From NCBI RefSeq assembly GCF_905147365.1, contig NC_056409.1, positions 6,081,001 to 6,145,000 of the forward strand: a DNA stretch of 64,000 nt, written 5' to 3'. Made by a program: the position numbers and the translations under genes. The stretch's first letter is position 1; each line of letters starts with the position of its first letter. The notes below the pieces were generated by a model. It did no database searches. It had not been told where the DNA came from and saw only the letters and a program-made list of their open reading frames with translations. Of this stretch, positions 46,205-57,162 are shown in pieces. This stretch comes from Aricia agestis. Its lineage: Eukaryota; Arthropoda; Insecta; Lepidoptera; Lycaenidae.

Positions 46205-46998
46205 CCCATACTAATAAGTAGACATCGGATTATGTATATGCATTTGCATACTTGCATATGCAAATGCATATAATGGCACTTTTTAGGCGTTAGTGCATAT
46301 TTTGGCAATTTTTCGGTGATAGTGCATATTTCGGTAGTTTTATGCCCTCGTAGTCTCCAAACTAGCTATCACGACACACACCGAGGATACAATACAGAGG
46401 TACTATAGATCAAAACACTTCAAATGGGGATGGCCCATTTAAAGAATGCAATACACCCGATGGGTAGGTACAATATCTTTCGAGAAACAAAATTTTTCTC
46501 TGTAGTTGGCAACATTAGTAAAAAATTTGAATAAAGTAGTTACCGATTTATTAAACTTCCATGGGCATTAAGACTGCAATCGGAAAATGTTGTTAGACAA
46601 TTATTATTGGTGCTGTATAAAAATGACAAAACCTGGATTTGATGAAATTATAAAAATTGACGCTTTTATTAACGGCACCAACGGAAAGCTCTTCAAAAAA
46701 AAAAAAACTTCAATAATAAGTGACTTTTGATTGTGCATATTTCGGCTATTTATCGTGCACACTTGCATGCATATTTCGGCACTTTGATCGTGCATATATT
46801 CCGATGTCTACTAATAAGTAATAATATAAATGCGGAGGGTCTATCTGTTGTATTTTCACTCTGAAACCTCTGAAGCGATTTTAATGAAATTTGGAGATGA
46901 AACTAGACGATAGTCCCGGGAAAAGACAGGCTAGATTTCATGACTGTTACTACGCGATAAACCAATTTTTGTTGGATTCGTTTGCTGGTAACATCTAG
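46205..46998 (+). mobile_element. Lep1-like Helitron repeat split by a transposon
   Basis: The 5' piece (CCCATACTAATAAGTA) and the 3' piece (TAAATGCGGAGGGTCTATCT ... ACATCTAG before T) belong to one Lep1-like copy. They are separated by the 588-bp element at 46221-46808. Confidence 0.75.
46221..46808. mobile_element. Non-autonomous DNA transposon with 10-12 bp TSD
   Basis: Inverted ends GACATCGGA and TCCGATGTC are bracketed by TACTAATAAGTA at 46209-46220 and 46809-46820, a direct repeat of up to 12 bp (exact limits ambiguous by one or two bases). Subterminal blocks repeat GTGCATATTTCGG near both ends (46291-46335, 46733-46790). A near-perfect palindrome (TATATGCATTTGCA) lies at 46234-46271. 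The TSD length suggests a Mutator-like origin, but hAT- or P-like cannot be excluded. The 63-codon ORF inside is not supported. Confidence 0.78.
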
Positions 46999-47193
46999 TA
47001 ATAATACAGTAAGAAAATATTTATTAAATAAGTACACACCGTTTATGTATGTATGAGCAAATACTTTATTTGTACGATTAGCGTCTGTTGTCCGCTCACC
47101 TATTAACAAGTGGATTATGGGCACGTAATTAAAACGCTACATTGTTATTCATAAGCTAAGTGTACACGGAATATTATTTGTGACATGAGTACT

Positions 47194-47311
47194 GGCCGAA
47201 TTACATTATTCCAATCCAGCTCTGGTTTCAGCGCCCGTTTACATTATTCCAGTAGCAATCCAGCGCTGGATTGGATCACTGGATAGTGGATTGGAATAAT
47301 GTAAACCGGCT
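47194..47311. mobile_element. Hairpin MITE, CATTATTCCAATCCA family
   Basis: TTACATTATTCCAATCCA and TGGATTGGAATAATGTAA are inverted ends. Internal CAGTAGCAATCCAGCGCTGG is itself partly palindromic. The flanks GTACTGGCC and GGCTGTAC leave the exact ends and TSD uncertain. Confidence 0.72.
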
Positions 47312-47949
47312 GTACCGGATGCTCGTCGTTACTTGATGTTATATGATGTCAGGAGTCAGGAATGACTTGAAATTGTGATCCCGATTCTGCTATTTCAATC
47401 CTGCAGCTTCACCACTTCAAAACATCTCAGATAAGTCAAATAAATGTGATTAGACCGATGGAGATTTGGGCAGCACGCTTTAAGCACGGTCTCCATAGAA
47501 AGAGTTTCTTTCTAAGTGACCTGTAATGTTGGCATAATATGAAATCTATTTGTCCCTAAAATCGTCAGTGTTTCTATTCCTTTACTTTTCTACAATGCTT
47601 AACCTGCAGGTATCTGATTTACATGGCGTTACTATACAACCTTGAGGAATTGAGCTTATGATGATGATGGTGATGATTGCCGGATGCGTGACCTTGCCGC
47701 GCTGAAGGTCGTATAATATGATCCCCACATCGAATTAACATTCCCGACTTGATGACTGGATGTGATGGTTCATTGTAGTGTTTTGTTCGCGCAAATTGTT
47801 TTTAATTATTAGTTCTCTGTTCACGTTATGCGGCTCTCTGTCGCTCTTAATTTGATCCAGATTGTAGTATTTCCTTCGAAGACTATTTCATACTACATAG
47901 TATCATAAAAAATCAACAACGCACAATGTACATTTCATACTACATAGTA
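47312..47949. other. No recognised gene; small direct duplication
   Basis: TTTCATACTACATAGTA occurs twice (about 47886 and 47934), so about 48 bp are tandemly duplicated. There are GATGATGATG runs near 47659. Confidence 0.4.
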
Positions 47950-48115
47950 CCTAACTATCATAAAAAATGCGAAAGTGTATCTGTATGTCTGTTTGGTCGA
48001 AGATAACCCCTTCATGTTTAAAACCCTGAACATATAGAAATGCTGGCAGTACTTTGAGTGACGGCAGTGTACTTAAAAAGACTTAGGCGCGGTTCCCGTG
48101 TTCTTAACGAATTAG
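47950..48115 (+). mobile_element. Diverged Lep1-like Helitron fragment
   Basis: AAAAAATGCGAAAGTGTATC, TACTTTGAGTGACGG and GGCGCGGTTCCCGTG still align to the family. Ends not defined. Confidence 0.5.
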
Positions 48116-49012
48116 ATATTAATTTAAATAAAACTGCATGAGGCATGAACAATGAACATATAAGCATGTTCTCTATATCTGCGAATAAAGACATAGCTTG
48201 TATTAAACAAGTAAGAAAAGGAGAGAGATATAATGGAGCATGACAAAGTAACATAAATCGTTGAAATATCGCAAAATTGTAATTGAATAATGCGTGGAGT
48301 TTAGAGGCGCTGCGAATGTTCCACCGGTTTCACAACACGGTGTATATCACCGGGTAATCTAGTACATCTATGTCAGGGGTGCTCAACGTTTTCGAAAAGA
48401 GGTTTTGCGAAGTCTCTCAGACTGTAAAGACGTCAGAGTATACGTTTTGGTTGATGTCGCGTTGGTCATGATACATTAAGTTTTAGTCATTATTAATTAG
48501 TGAATAAGGATGGAGAAACCCGGAAAATTTGTTTTGAAAAAAACTTGGTGTTGCTCGTAACTTTGCTTCGAAATTTGTTTCGGAAAAAACTATGCTTAAT
48601 ATGTCGTTTTCTGGACTTAAAAAAATGTCCATAATATATTTAATTAATAATATGAAAGTAACAAATTGCAGACAGGCACATTTTTGCATTAATAATATTT
48701 GTGGATAGTTACTAGGGTTTAGTAAATACTTAGTTTTTATGTGAATTTACAAAAAATAGGAGAGATGTTCTGCTGTAGATATGTTTTACCTGTTGATTAT
48801 TTACTGTACAGCTTATACTGCCAGGCTTGTCTAGTTCTAGCGGTTTGCGATAGATGTCGCCCGTAGAAATAGCGCAACCAGTTGAGTATCTCTGGCCCAT
48901 ATATCGAGATTAGCGGCAGTGTACGCTCAGCCGAAACCGGTGCGACCGGCGCGGTGGGCAGCTGTCGATATTGTTTAACATAATATACTACAATAAGTAC
49001 ACTTGAGTCAAT
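48116..49012. other. No recognised gene
   Basis: AGGGGTGCTCAACGTTTTCG near 48375 may be a lone hAT-type end. GC rises after about 48880 ahead of the candidate exon. Confidence 0.35.
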
Positions 49013-49088
49013 ATGAGGAAGGTATTGCGATCGGAGACGAAAAACGTAGTGGTTGACGAGCCGGGAGCCGGTGGACTTGACATTAAAG
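49013..49088 (+). CDS. Candidate first coding exon (speculative)
   Basis: An ATG at 49013 in good context (A at -3) opens a frame reading MRKVLRSETKNVVVDEPGAG and then GLDIK, ending at AAAG before GTAGTG, which fits a splice donor with phase 1. If not spliced, the frame runs to TAA at 49133-49135 (40 codons). Upstream lies about 100 bp of GC-rich, repeat-free sequence that could be 5' UTR. Just downstream, from about 49126, a Lep1-like repeat begins, as expected in an intron. I do not recognise the peptide, no second exon was found, and a chance match is quite possible. Confidence 0.22.
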
Positions 49089-49125
49089 GTAGTGCGTCAT
49101 GGGAAGCACGAAAACCACAACTTTA

Positions 49126-49375
49126 TTATCCATAAGTACTTATTTTATAGATGCGAAGTGTCCGTCTGTTCTCACCGCATCACGTTTAGATTCTAAAAAT
49201 TAATAACAAATTTCATCAAAATCGGTTCATTGTTTTTAAGGGTATGGAGACAGTTTAAGTTCCGTTAAAGCGAATTACGAGAGTTTTTATTTCGTCCCGG
49301 AAAAATGTGCGGTCCCCGTGCTATAAATGTTTAATTCCGTTCGGTTTCAAAAGCATATTATAAAATTTCTAGGGC
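49126..49375 (+). mobile_element. Diverged Lep1-like Helitron repeat
   Basis: ATCCATAAGTACTTATTTTA, AGATGCGAAGTGTCCGTCTG, ATTTCATCAAAATCGGTTCA and GTCCCGGAAAAATGTGCGGT match. The 3' end reads TTTCTAGG. Confidence 0.65.
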
Positions 49376-49754
49376 GAGATTCCTGGAGTGTAGTATTGGC
49401 CGGTCATTGACTTTTGTATCCGTTTGGCCCATCAAAATATTAATATTTAAAACGATCGCGCTCATGCAGATTTGCGATAGCCATTTTCCATCGCCACAGA
49501 AATAATATTTCCGTACCTACCCTCATAAATTACTCATATCTTTTTAAAAGCTTCACTCTTTTCTATCTTTTATAGCTTCAACTTTTTTATATTTCTATAT
49601 TATATACGATAATACGATGCATAATGATATAACAGACTTTATAATATTATGTTTAATAGGTGTTAAATCTTAACCTTACTCCTAAATATATTTACACAAT
49701 GGAATCAGTGGGCTAATCTATACTTCTATAAATAATCTATACTAATATAAAATA

Positions 49755-50029
49755 CTAGATGTCCCGCGCGGCTTCGCCCGCGTAAATTAGGAATTTTACA
49801 GAAACCGTACATTTTCCCATAAAAAATATTTCCCCCGTTTTTCCCACATTTTCCTGAGTTTCTTCGGTCGTATTAGTCTTAGCGTGATAATATAATATAG
49901 CCTATAGTCTTACTCGATAAATGATCTATCTAACACTGAGATAAGTTTTTAAATCGGACCTGTAGTTCCTGAGATTGACGCGTTCAAGCAAACATACTCT
50001 TCAGGTTTATAATATTAGGTAGGTATAGA
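49755..50029 (-). mobile_element. Helitron-like repeat of another family
   Basis: Plus reading begins CTAGATGTCCCGCGCGGCTT and ends TTATAATATTAGGTAGGTAT. It shares the CTAG and TTTATAATATTAG termini, but its interior (AATCGGACCTGTAGTTCCTG) differs from the Lep1-like type. Confidence 0.65.
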
Positions 50030-50180
50030 TTTTTTTAAATTATCGCTTGACAAACTCGAGTCTCGATCTAAAAGACTATGAAATGGTAAAATATGGTAGT
50101 GATGATGATGATGATGAATGTAATTTGCATAGTAGCATATGCTTTCTGTTCTTAAAACAACGCCGAAACTCCCAAACTTG

Positions 50181-50660
50181 TATCTATAAAGAATCAGGAG
50201 TTCTCTCAGTACCTTCCGAACCACGGTATACCAGGTATATCTCGGTGCAAAATGTTACTTGTTGGTAGCATATGCTTAGAATACTTCTCACAAAACCGAA
50301 GTCACCACACGTTTCCCTATAAGTTTTGAAGAGTTCCCTCGATTACTTATGGATCCTTCATCAGATCACCACTTTTGTGATTATAATACCAAATTGGGAT
50401 GATACCCTATATACCAAAAGAAAAATTTTGAAAATCGGTTAACAAACGGCGGAGTAATCGTTGAATATAAGAAAACGAACATAACACCTCCCCCATTTTG
50501 AAAGTCGGTTAAAATTGTAGCCTATGTATTATTCTGATGTATATTATTGTAAAGTTTCATTAAAATCCGTTCAGTAGTTTTTGCGTGAAAGAGTAACAAA
50601 CATCCACACATCCATACATCCATACATCCAAACAAACTTTCGCCTTTATAATATTAGTAG
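50181..50660 (+). repeat. Lepidopteran interspersed repeat, probable LINE 3' region
   Basis: Contains TTTTGAAGAGTTCCCTCGAT, TTTTGAAAATCGGTTAACAA, AGTAGTTTTTGCGTGAAAGA, an ACATCCATACATCC array and the end TTTATAATATTAGTAGG. I recall this block as abundant across Lepidoptera. Class not proven. Confidence 0.55.
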
Positions 50661-50844
50661 GTGTACAGTATGTACAATGTCTGGGCCAGTGAATTAAACA
50701 CAGAAATAACGTATAACTGGACACTAGTACTCTGGTGACGGCTGGTGTAGAAGTGATCATCAGACCGAAGTCGAGCGACCACTCCAACCCCCACTTGTCT
50801 ACCTAAGTACCTAAGCGGCCATCTTTATTTATATACTACAGTAG

Positions 50845-51015
50845 GATAAGTAGGATTATAAATGCGAAAGTGTGTCTATGTATCCTGTCTGTCTTTTACC
50901 GATTTTGCTGACATTTGGTATGGAGATACTTTGAGTCCCGGGAAAGGACATATCATACTTTTCATCTCGAAAAAATGTGCGATTATCGCTCGATAGACGA
51001 GTTTTTTTGTGCATA
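50845..51015 (+). mobile_element. Lep1-like Helitron repeat, partly deleted
   Basis: ATTATAAATGCGAAAGTGTG, ACCGATTTTGCTGACATTTG and GAGTCCCGGGAAAGGACATA match. The region from the GTCT array to ACCGATTTT is deleted and the 3' end is lost. Confidence 0.72.
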
Positions 51016-51418
51016 ATATGTGTAGTAATTTAGTAAGGTAGTGTGATGGTTGAAGCAGGTTGCTATTATAGTCCAGTGAGTTTGCGTGCGAAGACAGATA
51101 CAGGGGCCAGCGTATATCATGGTCATTGCGCTTGCTAATAGCACCCCTTATTTACAAACAATGCGCAAGAGTGGGAACGCGCTGTCACCGGCCAATTCCT
51201 GCTCGGAATACCGATGGTAATGGCGACTTGGCGTCAAATGGCCAATGGGCGATGGCCATCTTATATTTGTTTTGTAGAAAATTTTTGTATTTGTAGTTTT
51301 CAAAAGTCAACGAAAATCATATACAGACGATGAGGAAGGTAATAAACCTGAGGTTCTTAGCAGTATAGATGGTAATGGCAACTTAGTATCAAATGACTGA
51401 TGTTTAGTAAAGCAAAGT
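51016..51418. other. No recognised gene; weak 160-bp direct duplication
   Basis: GATGGTAATGGCGACTTGGC (about 51209) and GATGGTAATGGCAACTTAGT (about 51369) with similar following sequence suggest an old tandem duplication of about 160 bp. Confidence 0.4.
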
Positions 51419-51778
51419 CTAGTGTTCCGTCTTTGGAAGAAGTTTAGAAAACCGCATGCAAACAATGAGAAAGATGAGAAACCGAAGATTTAGAGCAGAA
51501 TTTTCGCAGCAACATTTTATGCTGAACCCCTCTTCTTGCATCTTCTTGCTGGGCATTTCTCCCTCAAGTACCTCATTTTGCTTAAATACTCAGTCTTGCT
51601 CCACCATCCCATATCTGTCTGAAAAGTCTAAGTCGCCAGTATCGTCGCAAAAAATAAACAAAAACAAAAAAGAAATTTATTTGACAGTGCGTAATTCGAT
51701 GTCACTTAACTCACTAATCTCCTCTAACTTAAATGTAACTTTTTGAATAAAATTGGCGAATTCCTCTGGAGTCGCAAA
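51419..51778 (-). pseudogene. Coding-like frame with two stops, not recognised
   Basis: One minus-strand frame from 51778 to TAG at 51419 reads protein-like over 360 nt. It begins FATPEEFANFIQKVTFKLEE and ISELSDIELRTVK, then TAA (51679-51677). It resumes with DDTGDLDFSDRYGMVEQD, then TGA (51592-51590), then VFKQNEVLEGEMPSKKMQEE. The acidic/basic pattern is unlike the AT-rich surroundings, and all segments stay in one frame. It could be a decayed gene or transposon protein, or exons separated by a short intron, or chance. I know no family that matches. Confidence 0.25.
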
Positions 51779-52242
51779 ACAATTTTATTGTTGTAATTCT
51801 GTTCGCCTCGGGTTGTTTTTATTAATTCTGAGTACACAAATCTTAGAAAAAGGTAGGACGAATAAAAAGCTCTACACTAGTTGTTTATTACTCGGACTCT
51901 CTCACCTAGTGCGTTGTTCAGACCCGTCACCCGAGTAATGTAAAACAGTAAATAAGAAATGGTTTATTGTAGTCTACCGTAGAGGTTAAAAAAACTAGGA
52001 ACATGATTTGTAATGAAAACTATTCTCATTCTGGCGGTATTGCTCGCAGTGTTCGTTCTTAATCCCTGACAAAAAAGAGAAATGAATGGTTTTTAATTAG
52101 TGTTTTACCAATCTTACACATCGAAAACCAAAGTAACACAGAAAGAGTATAAAAGCACAACGTCACTCTTTAACATGCCCGCCAAAATACCGCCAAGCCA
52201 AGTTTATGACAGTTACTTTTTCAAATTCCTTGTGATTTAAGC
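51779..52242. other. No recognised feature
   Basis: A 61-codon plus ORF at 51753-51938 is unsupported. Confidence 0.35.
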
Positions 52243-52511
52243 TTTTTTTTTTTTAAACGGGCTTTGGCCCACCACACATTCCCACCACTGTATCTCCTGT
52301 GTAGCCAGGATCGACATGATTTAAGCTTATGATACAGTTCCGACTTCCGATGGCCGTCTGAAAAAGCTGTAAGGTAGCTCGCGCAAGGTCGCCGTTGACA
52401 GCTGACAAGTGGTCCCGTCCCACCGCTGCTGGTGTAGACACGCCCGCGATCAATTGCGCCCGTGTTATACGATCTCACTTCTGAGTTCTGACCGGACCTT
52501 ACGTGCACCAC
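52243..52511 (-). repeat. Poly(A)-tailed SINE-like repeat, second type
   Basis: On the minus strand begins GTGGTGCACGTAAGGTCCGG, passes ACCAGCAGCGGTGGGACGGG and TACACAGGAGATACAGTGGT, and ends GGGCCAAAGCCCGTTT plus A tail. The two minus ORFs over it are by-products. No polymerase III boxes were confirmed. Confidence 0.6.
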
Positions 52512-52788
52512 ATAAGGGTCATGCGCAGGAACTCCGAGGTAGAATAACTCTGAACGTGCGTACTACGTATACACAAAGGCATTTATAAACGTAAATCATA
52601 TTTCACCGACTTGGGTGTTTGTTGCCTTTGTTTGTAGGATTTATAGTAAGAATCTAGTACCTACCGGATTTGAATAGGAATCGGACGGAAACAACCAAAA
52701 TTACTCCGGTCAGATCGGCCTGTGATCAGTCTGATCGAGCAGCCTTCCGAGTTCCGATATATTATGGGACCTTAGATTTTATACTATC

Positions 52789-52963
52789 CAGGCGCGGTCG
52801 AAGCCTGAAATTTTAGAGGGGGTCACTAAAAAATTATCGCTCTTATGGGATTGCCTAGCCTTTAATTATTTGACAAGATTTTGAGATTTTTCAATTTGAC
52901 CATAGATTTTGGGAGGGTCATGTCCGCTGTGAGGCTGTGACCACCCCCTTCGGACCGCACCTG
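52789..52963. mobile_element. hAT-like MITE with exact 8-bp TSD
   Basis: Ends CAGGCGCGGTC and GACCGCACCTG are inverted (one mismatch), with GGGGGTCAC against GTGACCACCCCC just inside. The 8-bp direct repeat ATACTATC flanks both sides (52781-52788, 52964-52971), diagnostic of hAT-type insertion. Confidence 0.88.
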
Positions 52964-53001
52964 ATACTATCGCGGTTACCTGATTAAAAAAAGGTTATTA
53001 A

Positions 53002-53431
53002 GGGGGCGACTAACCCTAAAGTGTCGATTTTATAATTCATTTTTGTAATTGAAAATAAGCCCCGAATTGTTTCATTTTCTAAAATTAGATACTACATTAT
53101 ATTTCCGAAAATTCGATCTGAGCAAAAACACGATATCTTAAAATTTTCTCGATAGAAAAAAATCACAAAGATGCAGCTAATTTTCACGAATTTTCCATTT
53201 ATTGCCATAACCGTGCATTGAACTAAGTTAATAGTTTAACACATTGTATAAAATTCTATCATTGAGATATCGACCTAGCGGATTTAAAAATGTTGTATGT
53301 TTATCGAGTTTTTGAGAAAAAACTAATTTGGTGATGTATCCGCGTCGTTCTTTTTCACCTGGCATATGAAAGACGGGCGTGAGTGTGAAGAGAGAAGGAC
53401 GATGTTTGATTTTTTGGGGTTAGTCGACCTC
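53002..53431. mobile_element. TTAA-flanked MITE
   Basis: Left GGGGGCGACTAACCC and right GGGGTTAGTCGACCTC are inverted, with TTAA at 52998-53001 and 53432-53435. The interior is AT-rich and has no transposase. Confidence 0.8.
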
Positions 53432-53463
53432 TTAATATAAATCAAATTGTTAAACCTAATGCC

Positions 53464-53686
53464 TAAAGCAGATCGCACATTTGTCACCGTACCGTACGCA
53501 TCGTACGCGTCGAACGCACCGCATAATAGGTACACGAATAGCGGCGCGGACGGTGCGGACTGCGGACGAATGTGCGAGGTTTCATAATACATAATTATAA
53601 TATATAATATTTATCACTTCATACAACGAATTCTAAAATGCGGCGCGGTCGGCGCGTGCTTGCTGATGAATGTGCGATCACCTTTA
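53464..53686. mobile_element. GATCGCACATT-ended MITE
   Basis: TAAAGCAGATCGCACATT and AATGTGCGATCACCTTTA are inverted (two mismatches). A GC-rich interior (GCGGCGCGGACGG, CGGCGCGGTCGGCG) and an extra GAATGTGCGAGG at 53569 suggest an internal duplication. Confidence 0.68.
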
Positions 53687-54445
53687 TATTCGTTAATGCT
53701 TTATGCTCGTTATGAAATTAAGAATGCGAGCTTCTATTCTTAACGAAGTTTGTTTAAAAGCTTCGGGTCATATTTGTTTATGTTCGGGGACTTAATGTTA
53801 GCAATAAAAACTATTTTATTACTGAAATATATTTGTTTACTTAAGTAATAAAATTTCAAGGTGTCCCATCTCAATCCAATCGTCTTCGGCAGGTGGCTCA
53901 AATAAGACCTTTTGATTGCTGAGAACGTCGTTCAGAATTTTTAGGGTAATTTGATTCGTGGTTAAACTCGTGGTACAAGCAGACAAATATACATGTCAAA
54001 CTTATAAAACCCCTCTGTTTTCATCGAGGGTAAAATGGATCAGTTCTAAAAATATAGGTCAGTTGTTGTAAATGAAATACAGATAAGTATTTTCTTCTAA
54101 AGGCAACAAATTGCCAACCGACATTGTTGTCGAGTCGCCGCCTATTCAATCAAATACTCGAAAAAAGGTATATGGAAGGCTTTCGATATGATGTGAAAAT
54201 TGCTTGTCCTAGATCACAAGTAAAGCCCTACAAAATTGTTCTTGATAACACTGATATTGGAAAAAATGACAAAAATGTTTTAGTTCAAGGACTTTTTACA
54301 ATATTGTGTACGAACCCTGTGAAGTATCATGCCTTAACTTTCTTAAATACGAGGAACGAGTGAAATGACATAAAGTTTAACACAGAGTGGACCCAATTCA
54401 AAAAGAAAATCCAAGTATCTACGATTCAATAGGAATAGTATATTA
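53687..54445. other. No recognised gene
   Basis: A 79-codon ORF (54124-54363) has no domain. Confidence 0.35.
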
Positions 54446-54453
54446 TACTACTG

Positions 54454-54622
54454 CAGCCTTTCCCAAAATGGGCGATAACGCCCCCTTGTGGGCGCTGAAG
54501 GCCTAAAGGGAAGGTGTGGGACTAAAAAAAATGGGGGTGTTGTGTAATGTGTAGTTTAAAAGTAGGAGAAACAAAGGGGGCGCCAAAAATTTTCTTTATG
54601 TAAATAAGTTTGGGAATCCCTG
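54454..54622. mobile_element. hAT-like MITE with exact 8-bp TSD
   Basis: Ends CAGCCTTTCCCAAA and TTTGGGAATCCCTG are inverted and flanked by TACTACTG at 54446-54453 and 54623-54630. It is 169 bp. Confidence 0.88.
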
Positions 54623-54717
54623 TACTACTGCAATGTTTTACGCTAGAGGCAGCACCAGCATATCACCGACAAGTTTTGGTCGACGTTTGACAATGTTTCT
54701 GTCAATATTATGAGTTA

Positions 54718-55045
54718 GGGGGCGTCCACAAATTACTTGAGGTGTTGTTTTGAATTTTTGACACCCCTCTCCCCCCCTGGTGAGATTTCTTGAGATTTTA
54801 TTCAACCCCCCTTCCCACCACAAATATCACGTGAGATTTTTCAAAATGTAAGTTTCTTACGTAAAGTTTGGTTTGACAGTAGATTTTCTTTCGAAAGAAT
54901 TTGTGAATGATCTTAATCTTATAACTATTATGCATGCGATTAAATCTTAAGCATACGTAGGTACAATCAGGATGAAATGGACCTTGGAATTATTATTTTG
55001 GAAGTATTATTTTGTTGAGAAAAAACGTAATTTGTGGACGCCCCC
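54718..55045. mobile_element. GGGGGCGTCCACAAATTAC MITE with TTA TSD (Harbinger-like)
   Basis: GGGGGCGTCCACAAATTAC and GTAATTTGTGGACGCCCCC are exact inverted ends. TTA flanks at 54715-54717 and 55046-55048. The 61-codon minus ORF inside is not a gene. Confidence 0.9.
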
Positions 55046-55063
55046 TTATGACGTGTGTTATGC

Positions 55064-55323
55064 TAAGTACTCACATACGGTTTTGCTCGATAGTTTTACT
55101 CGAAATCGAGCAAAAACCACCGTGTGGACCGCATAATTCACCGCTCGATGGCTCGCCAGTTTAAAGGCTCGAATCGAGCCGGCTTGACAAATTTTTGACA
55201 CAGTTACTCGTCCTTAGTTTTTATTAGTCGTAGCAATACTGAATGTGTGGACGAAAGCCCGAGCCGTGGTTTTATATACTCTACGTGATTGCTCGATCGA
55301 GCAAAACCGTATGTGAATACTTA
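55064..55323. mobile_element. Palindromic MITE-like element
   Basis: TAAGTACTCACATACGGTTT and AAACCGTATGTGAATACTTA are inverted (one mismatch); TTGCTCGAT and ATCGAGCAA extend the arms. GCTCGA/TCGAGC recurs internally. TSD uncertain. Confidence 0.78.
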
Positions 55324-55722
55324 CTTACGAGATTATATTTTACTGTATGTGCTAGTGACGCCCTCTGCTCCGACCTTATAATATTCCCTATTCGCGAGAG
55401 GAGTCACAAAACATCATATTACTTAGCAATATGAGATGTATCATATGTATGATTAGCCTCGTGTTTTGGACCATAAAATATATGTTCGCTGAGCCCTCCG
55501 TGTCATTGATCTGTAACAAATTAAAGAAACCTTATAGGTATAGCTCTTAATATTGCTATTTATAGAAAGGAAATTGATATGAGCTATATTTGTACTGAGA
55601 TGTTATTTAGTGACAGTCTTGTTTCTTCTATTTATAAAATCTAATTAGGAGGTAGCCTATTTGAGTATATTAACGTGCATAACGTATTTGGAAGTTGATG
55701 AATATTTGAAAATCGACCCTAA

Positions 55723-55826
55723 GGACCTGTTTTACGCTATTCACCACTTAACTTGGCAGATAGAGTATGGATAATCTGTCAAATAAGCCTATCCGGCCCC
55801 TTATCAGGAAGTGGTGAAACAGGCCC
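55723..55826. mobile_element. GGGCCTGTTTCACCA-family MITE, copy 3
   Basis: Left GGACCTGTTTTACGC and right GGAAGTGGTGAAACAGGCCC are inverted; TAA flanks at 55720-55722 and 55827-55829. Shorter than the copies near 9.8 and 10.2 kb. Confidence 0.82.
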
Positions 55827-56286
55827 TAAAATATGTTTTGTACCGTAGAGTACTTAAGAAAATAAAAACTTTGTCTTAACCCCATTATAAATTCAAATCC
55901 ATGTTCCAATATTGGAATTATTGCTAATTCTACATAATACATATTATGATAGAAATTAATCCTCGGTAAGATTGCTGTCTTTGTCTGATACACTAAAAAG
56001 CCACTTGAGCATAGATTAACATAAGCTAGTAGGAGTAAATATTTTTATTACAAAGAGTTTAAAACGTCTACACTCTACTTAAGTCCCCCTCAAGTCTCAA
56101 CTCACGGTACCTATATGAGTTTATCCAAGTAAATACAGTTGAAGACAAGGTGTCTTACGGCTGCACTCAGAGGCAATTAATGATGATTAACTTTAATTAT
56201 CCTCGATCGTGGATTCGTAGAAATGTATTGTTATCGCGGCCGAATGTGACCGCTTGGGAGTTGAAGCATAAAATCAAGACTTTTAG

Positions 56287-56470
56287 CCCGGCCGCACATT
56301 GTCCGAAATTTCTGATACGAAACAGTTGAACGTCCGCGCTGTCTCTTACATTTCGTACTGAGCTGAGTGAGCTCGAACTCGCCGGAAGGATATTTCGGAT
56401 AGTGTGCGGGGTGGCGGTCCGGCGAAATTCAACTGTTTCTGATCAGAACTCGGACAATGTGCGGCCGGTC
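56287..56470. mobile_element. CCGGCCGCACATTGTCCGA MITE, nested
   Basis: CCGGCCGCACATTGTCCGA pairs with TCGGACAATGTGCGGCCGG, and CAGTTGAA pairs with TTCAACTG. An internal GATAGTGTGCGGGGTGGCGG resembles a second terminus. Confidence 0.8.
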
Positions 56471-56535
56471 TAAATGTATGAAGCTTATGTCAAAATGTTC
56501 ATTTAATTACAATTAAATATTATGCTACGAATAAT

Positions 56536-57162
56536 AAAAACCGGCCAAGTGCGAGTTGGACTCGCCCATGAAGGGTTCCGCAGCAGCAATAAGGTTTATT
56601 TTCATGAAATTAAAAGGTTTTTGATTTATTTTTATATTTCAGTTGATTTAATGAAAGTTAATTTAAGGTTTATCATTTACCATATAAATGGTAAACCTTA
56701 AACTACTACTTGCTAGATCTCGTTCGAACCAATTTTCGTTGGTAGTTTTTATAGTAATGTACATCATATATTTTTTTTACACTTATCATGCCCCTACTTT
56801 AGAAGTTAGAGGGGGGGGGGGGGGACACACATTTTACCACTTTGGAAGAGTCTCTCTCCCAAACTATAGGTTAGAAAAAAAATGATATTAGAAACCTCAA
56901 TATAATTTTTGAAGACCTATTAGCCATAGGTACCCAACACGCATATTTTTTTGTTTCAGTTAGATTTTTAATAATTTTTCCATTTTTGTATCAAAATATT
57001 AATGCGGTTTACAGACTACATCAACTTACCAAGTTTCAATAGTAATAGCTCTTATAGTTTCGGAGAAAAGTGGCTGTGACATACGGATGGAGAGACAGAC
57101 AGACAGACATGACGAATCTATAAGGGTTCCGTTTTTGCCATTTGGCTACGGAACCCTAAAAA
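56536..57162 (+). repeat. ACCGGCCAAGTGCGAGT repeat
   Basis: Begins AAAAACCGGCCAAGTGCGAG and ends TTTGGCTACGGAACCCTAAA, with a GACAGACAGACAGACATGAC array near the end and a G-rich run at 56810-56823. This is a repeat I recall as very common in Lepidoptera; its class is uncertain. A tail fragment recurs at 59953-59992. Confidence 0.72.

Noticed and set aside
52221..52511. 96- and 66-codon minus ORFs
   Set aside because: Both are frames of a poly(A)-tailed SINE-like repeat; the residues include the translated A tail.
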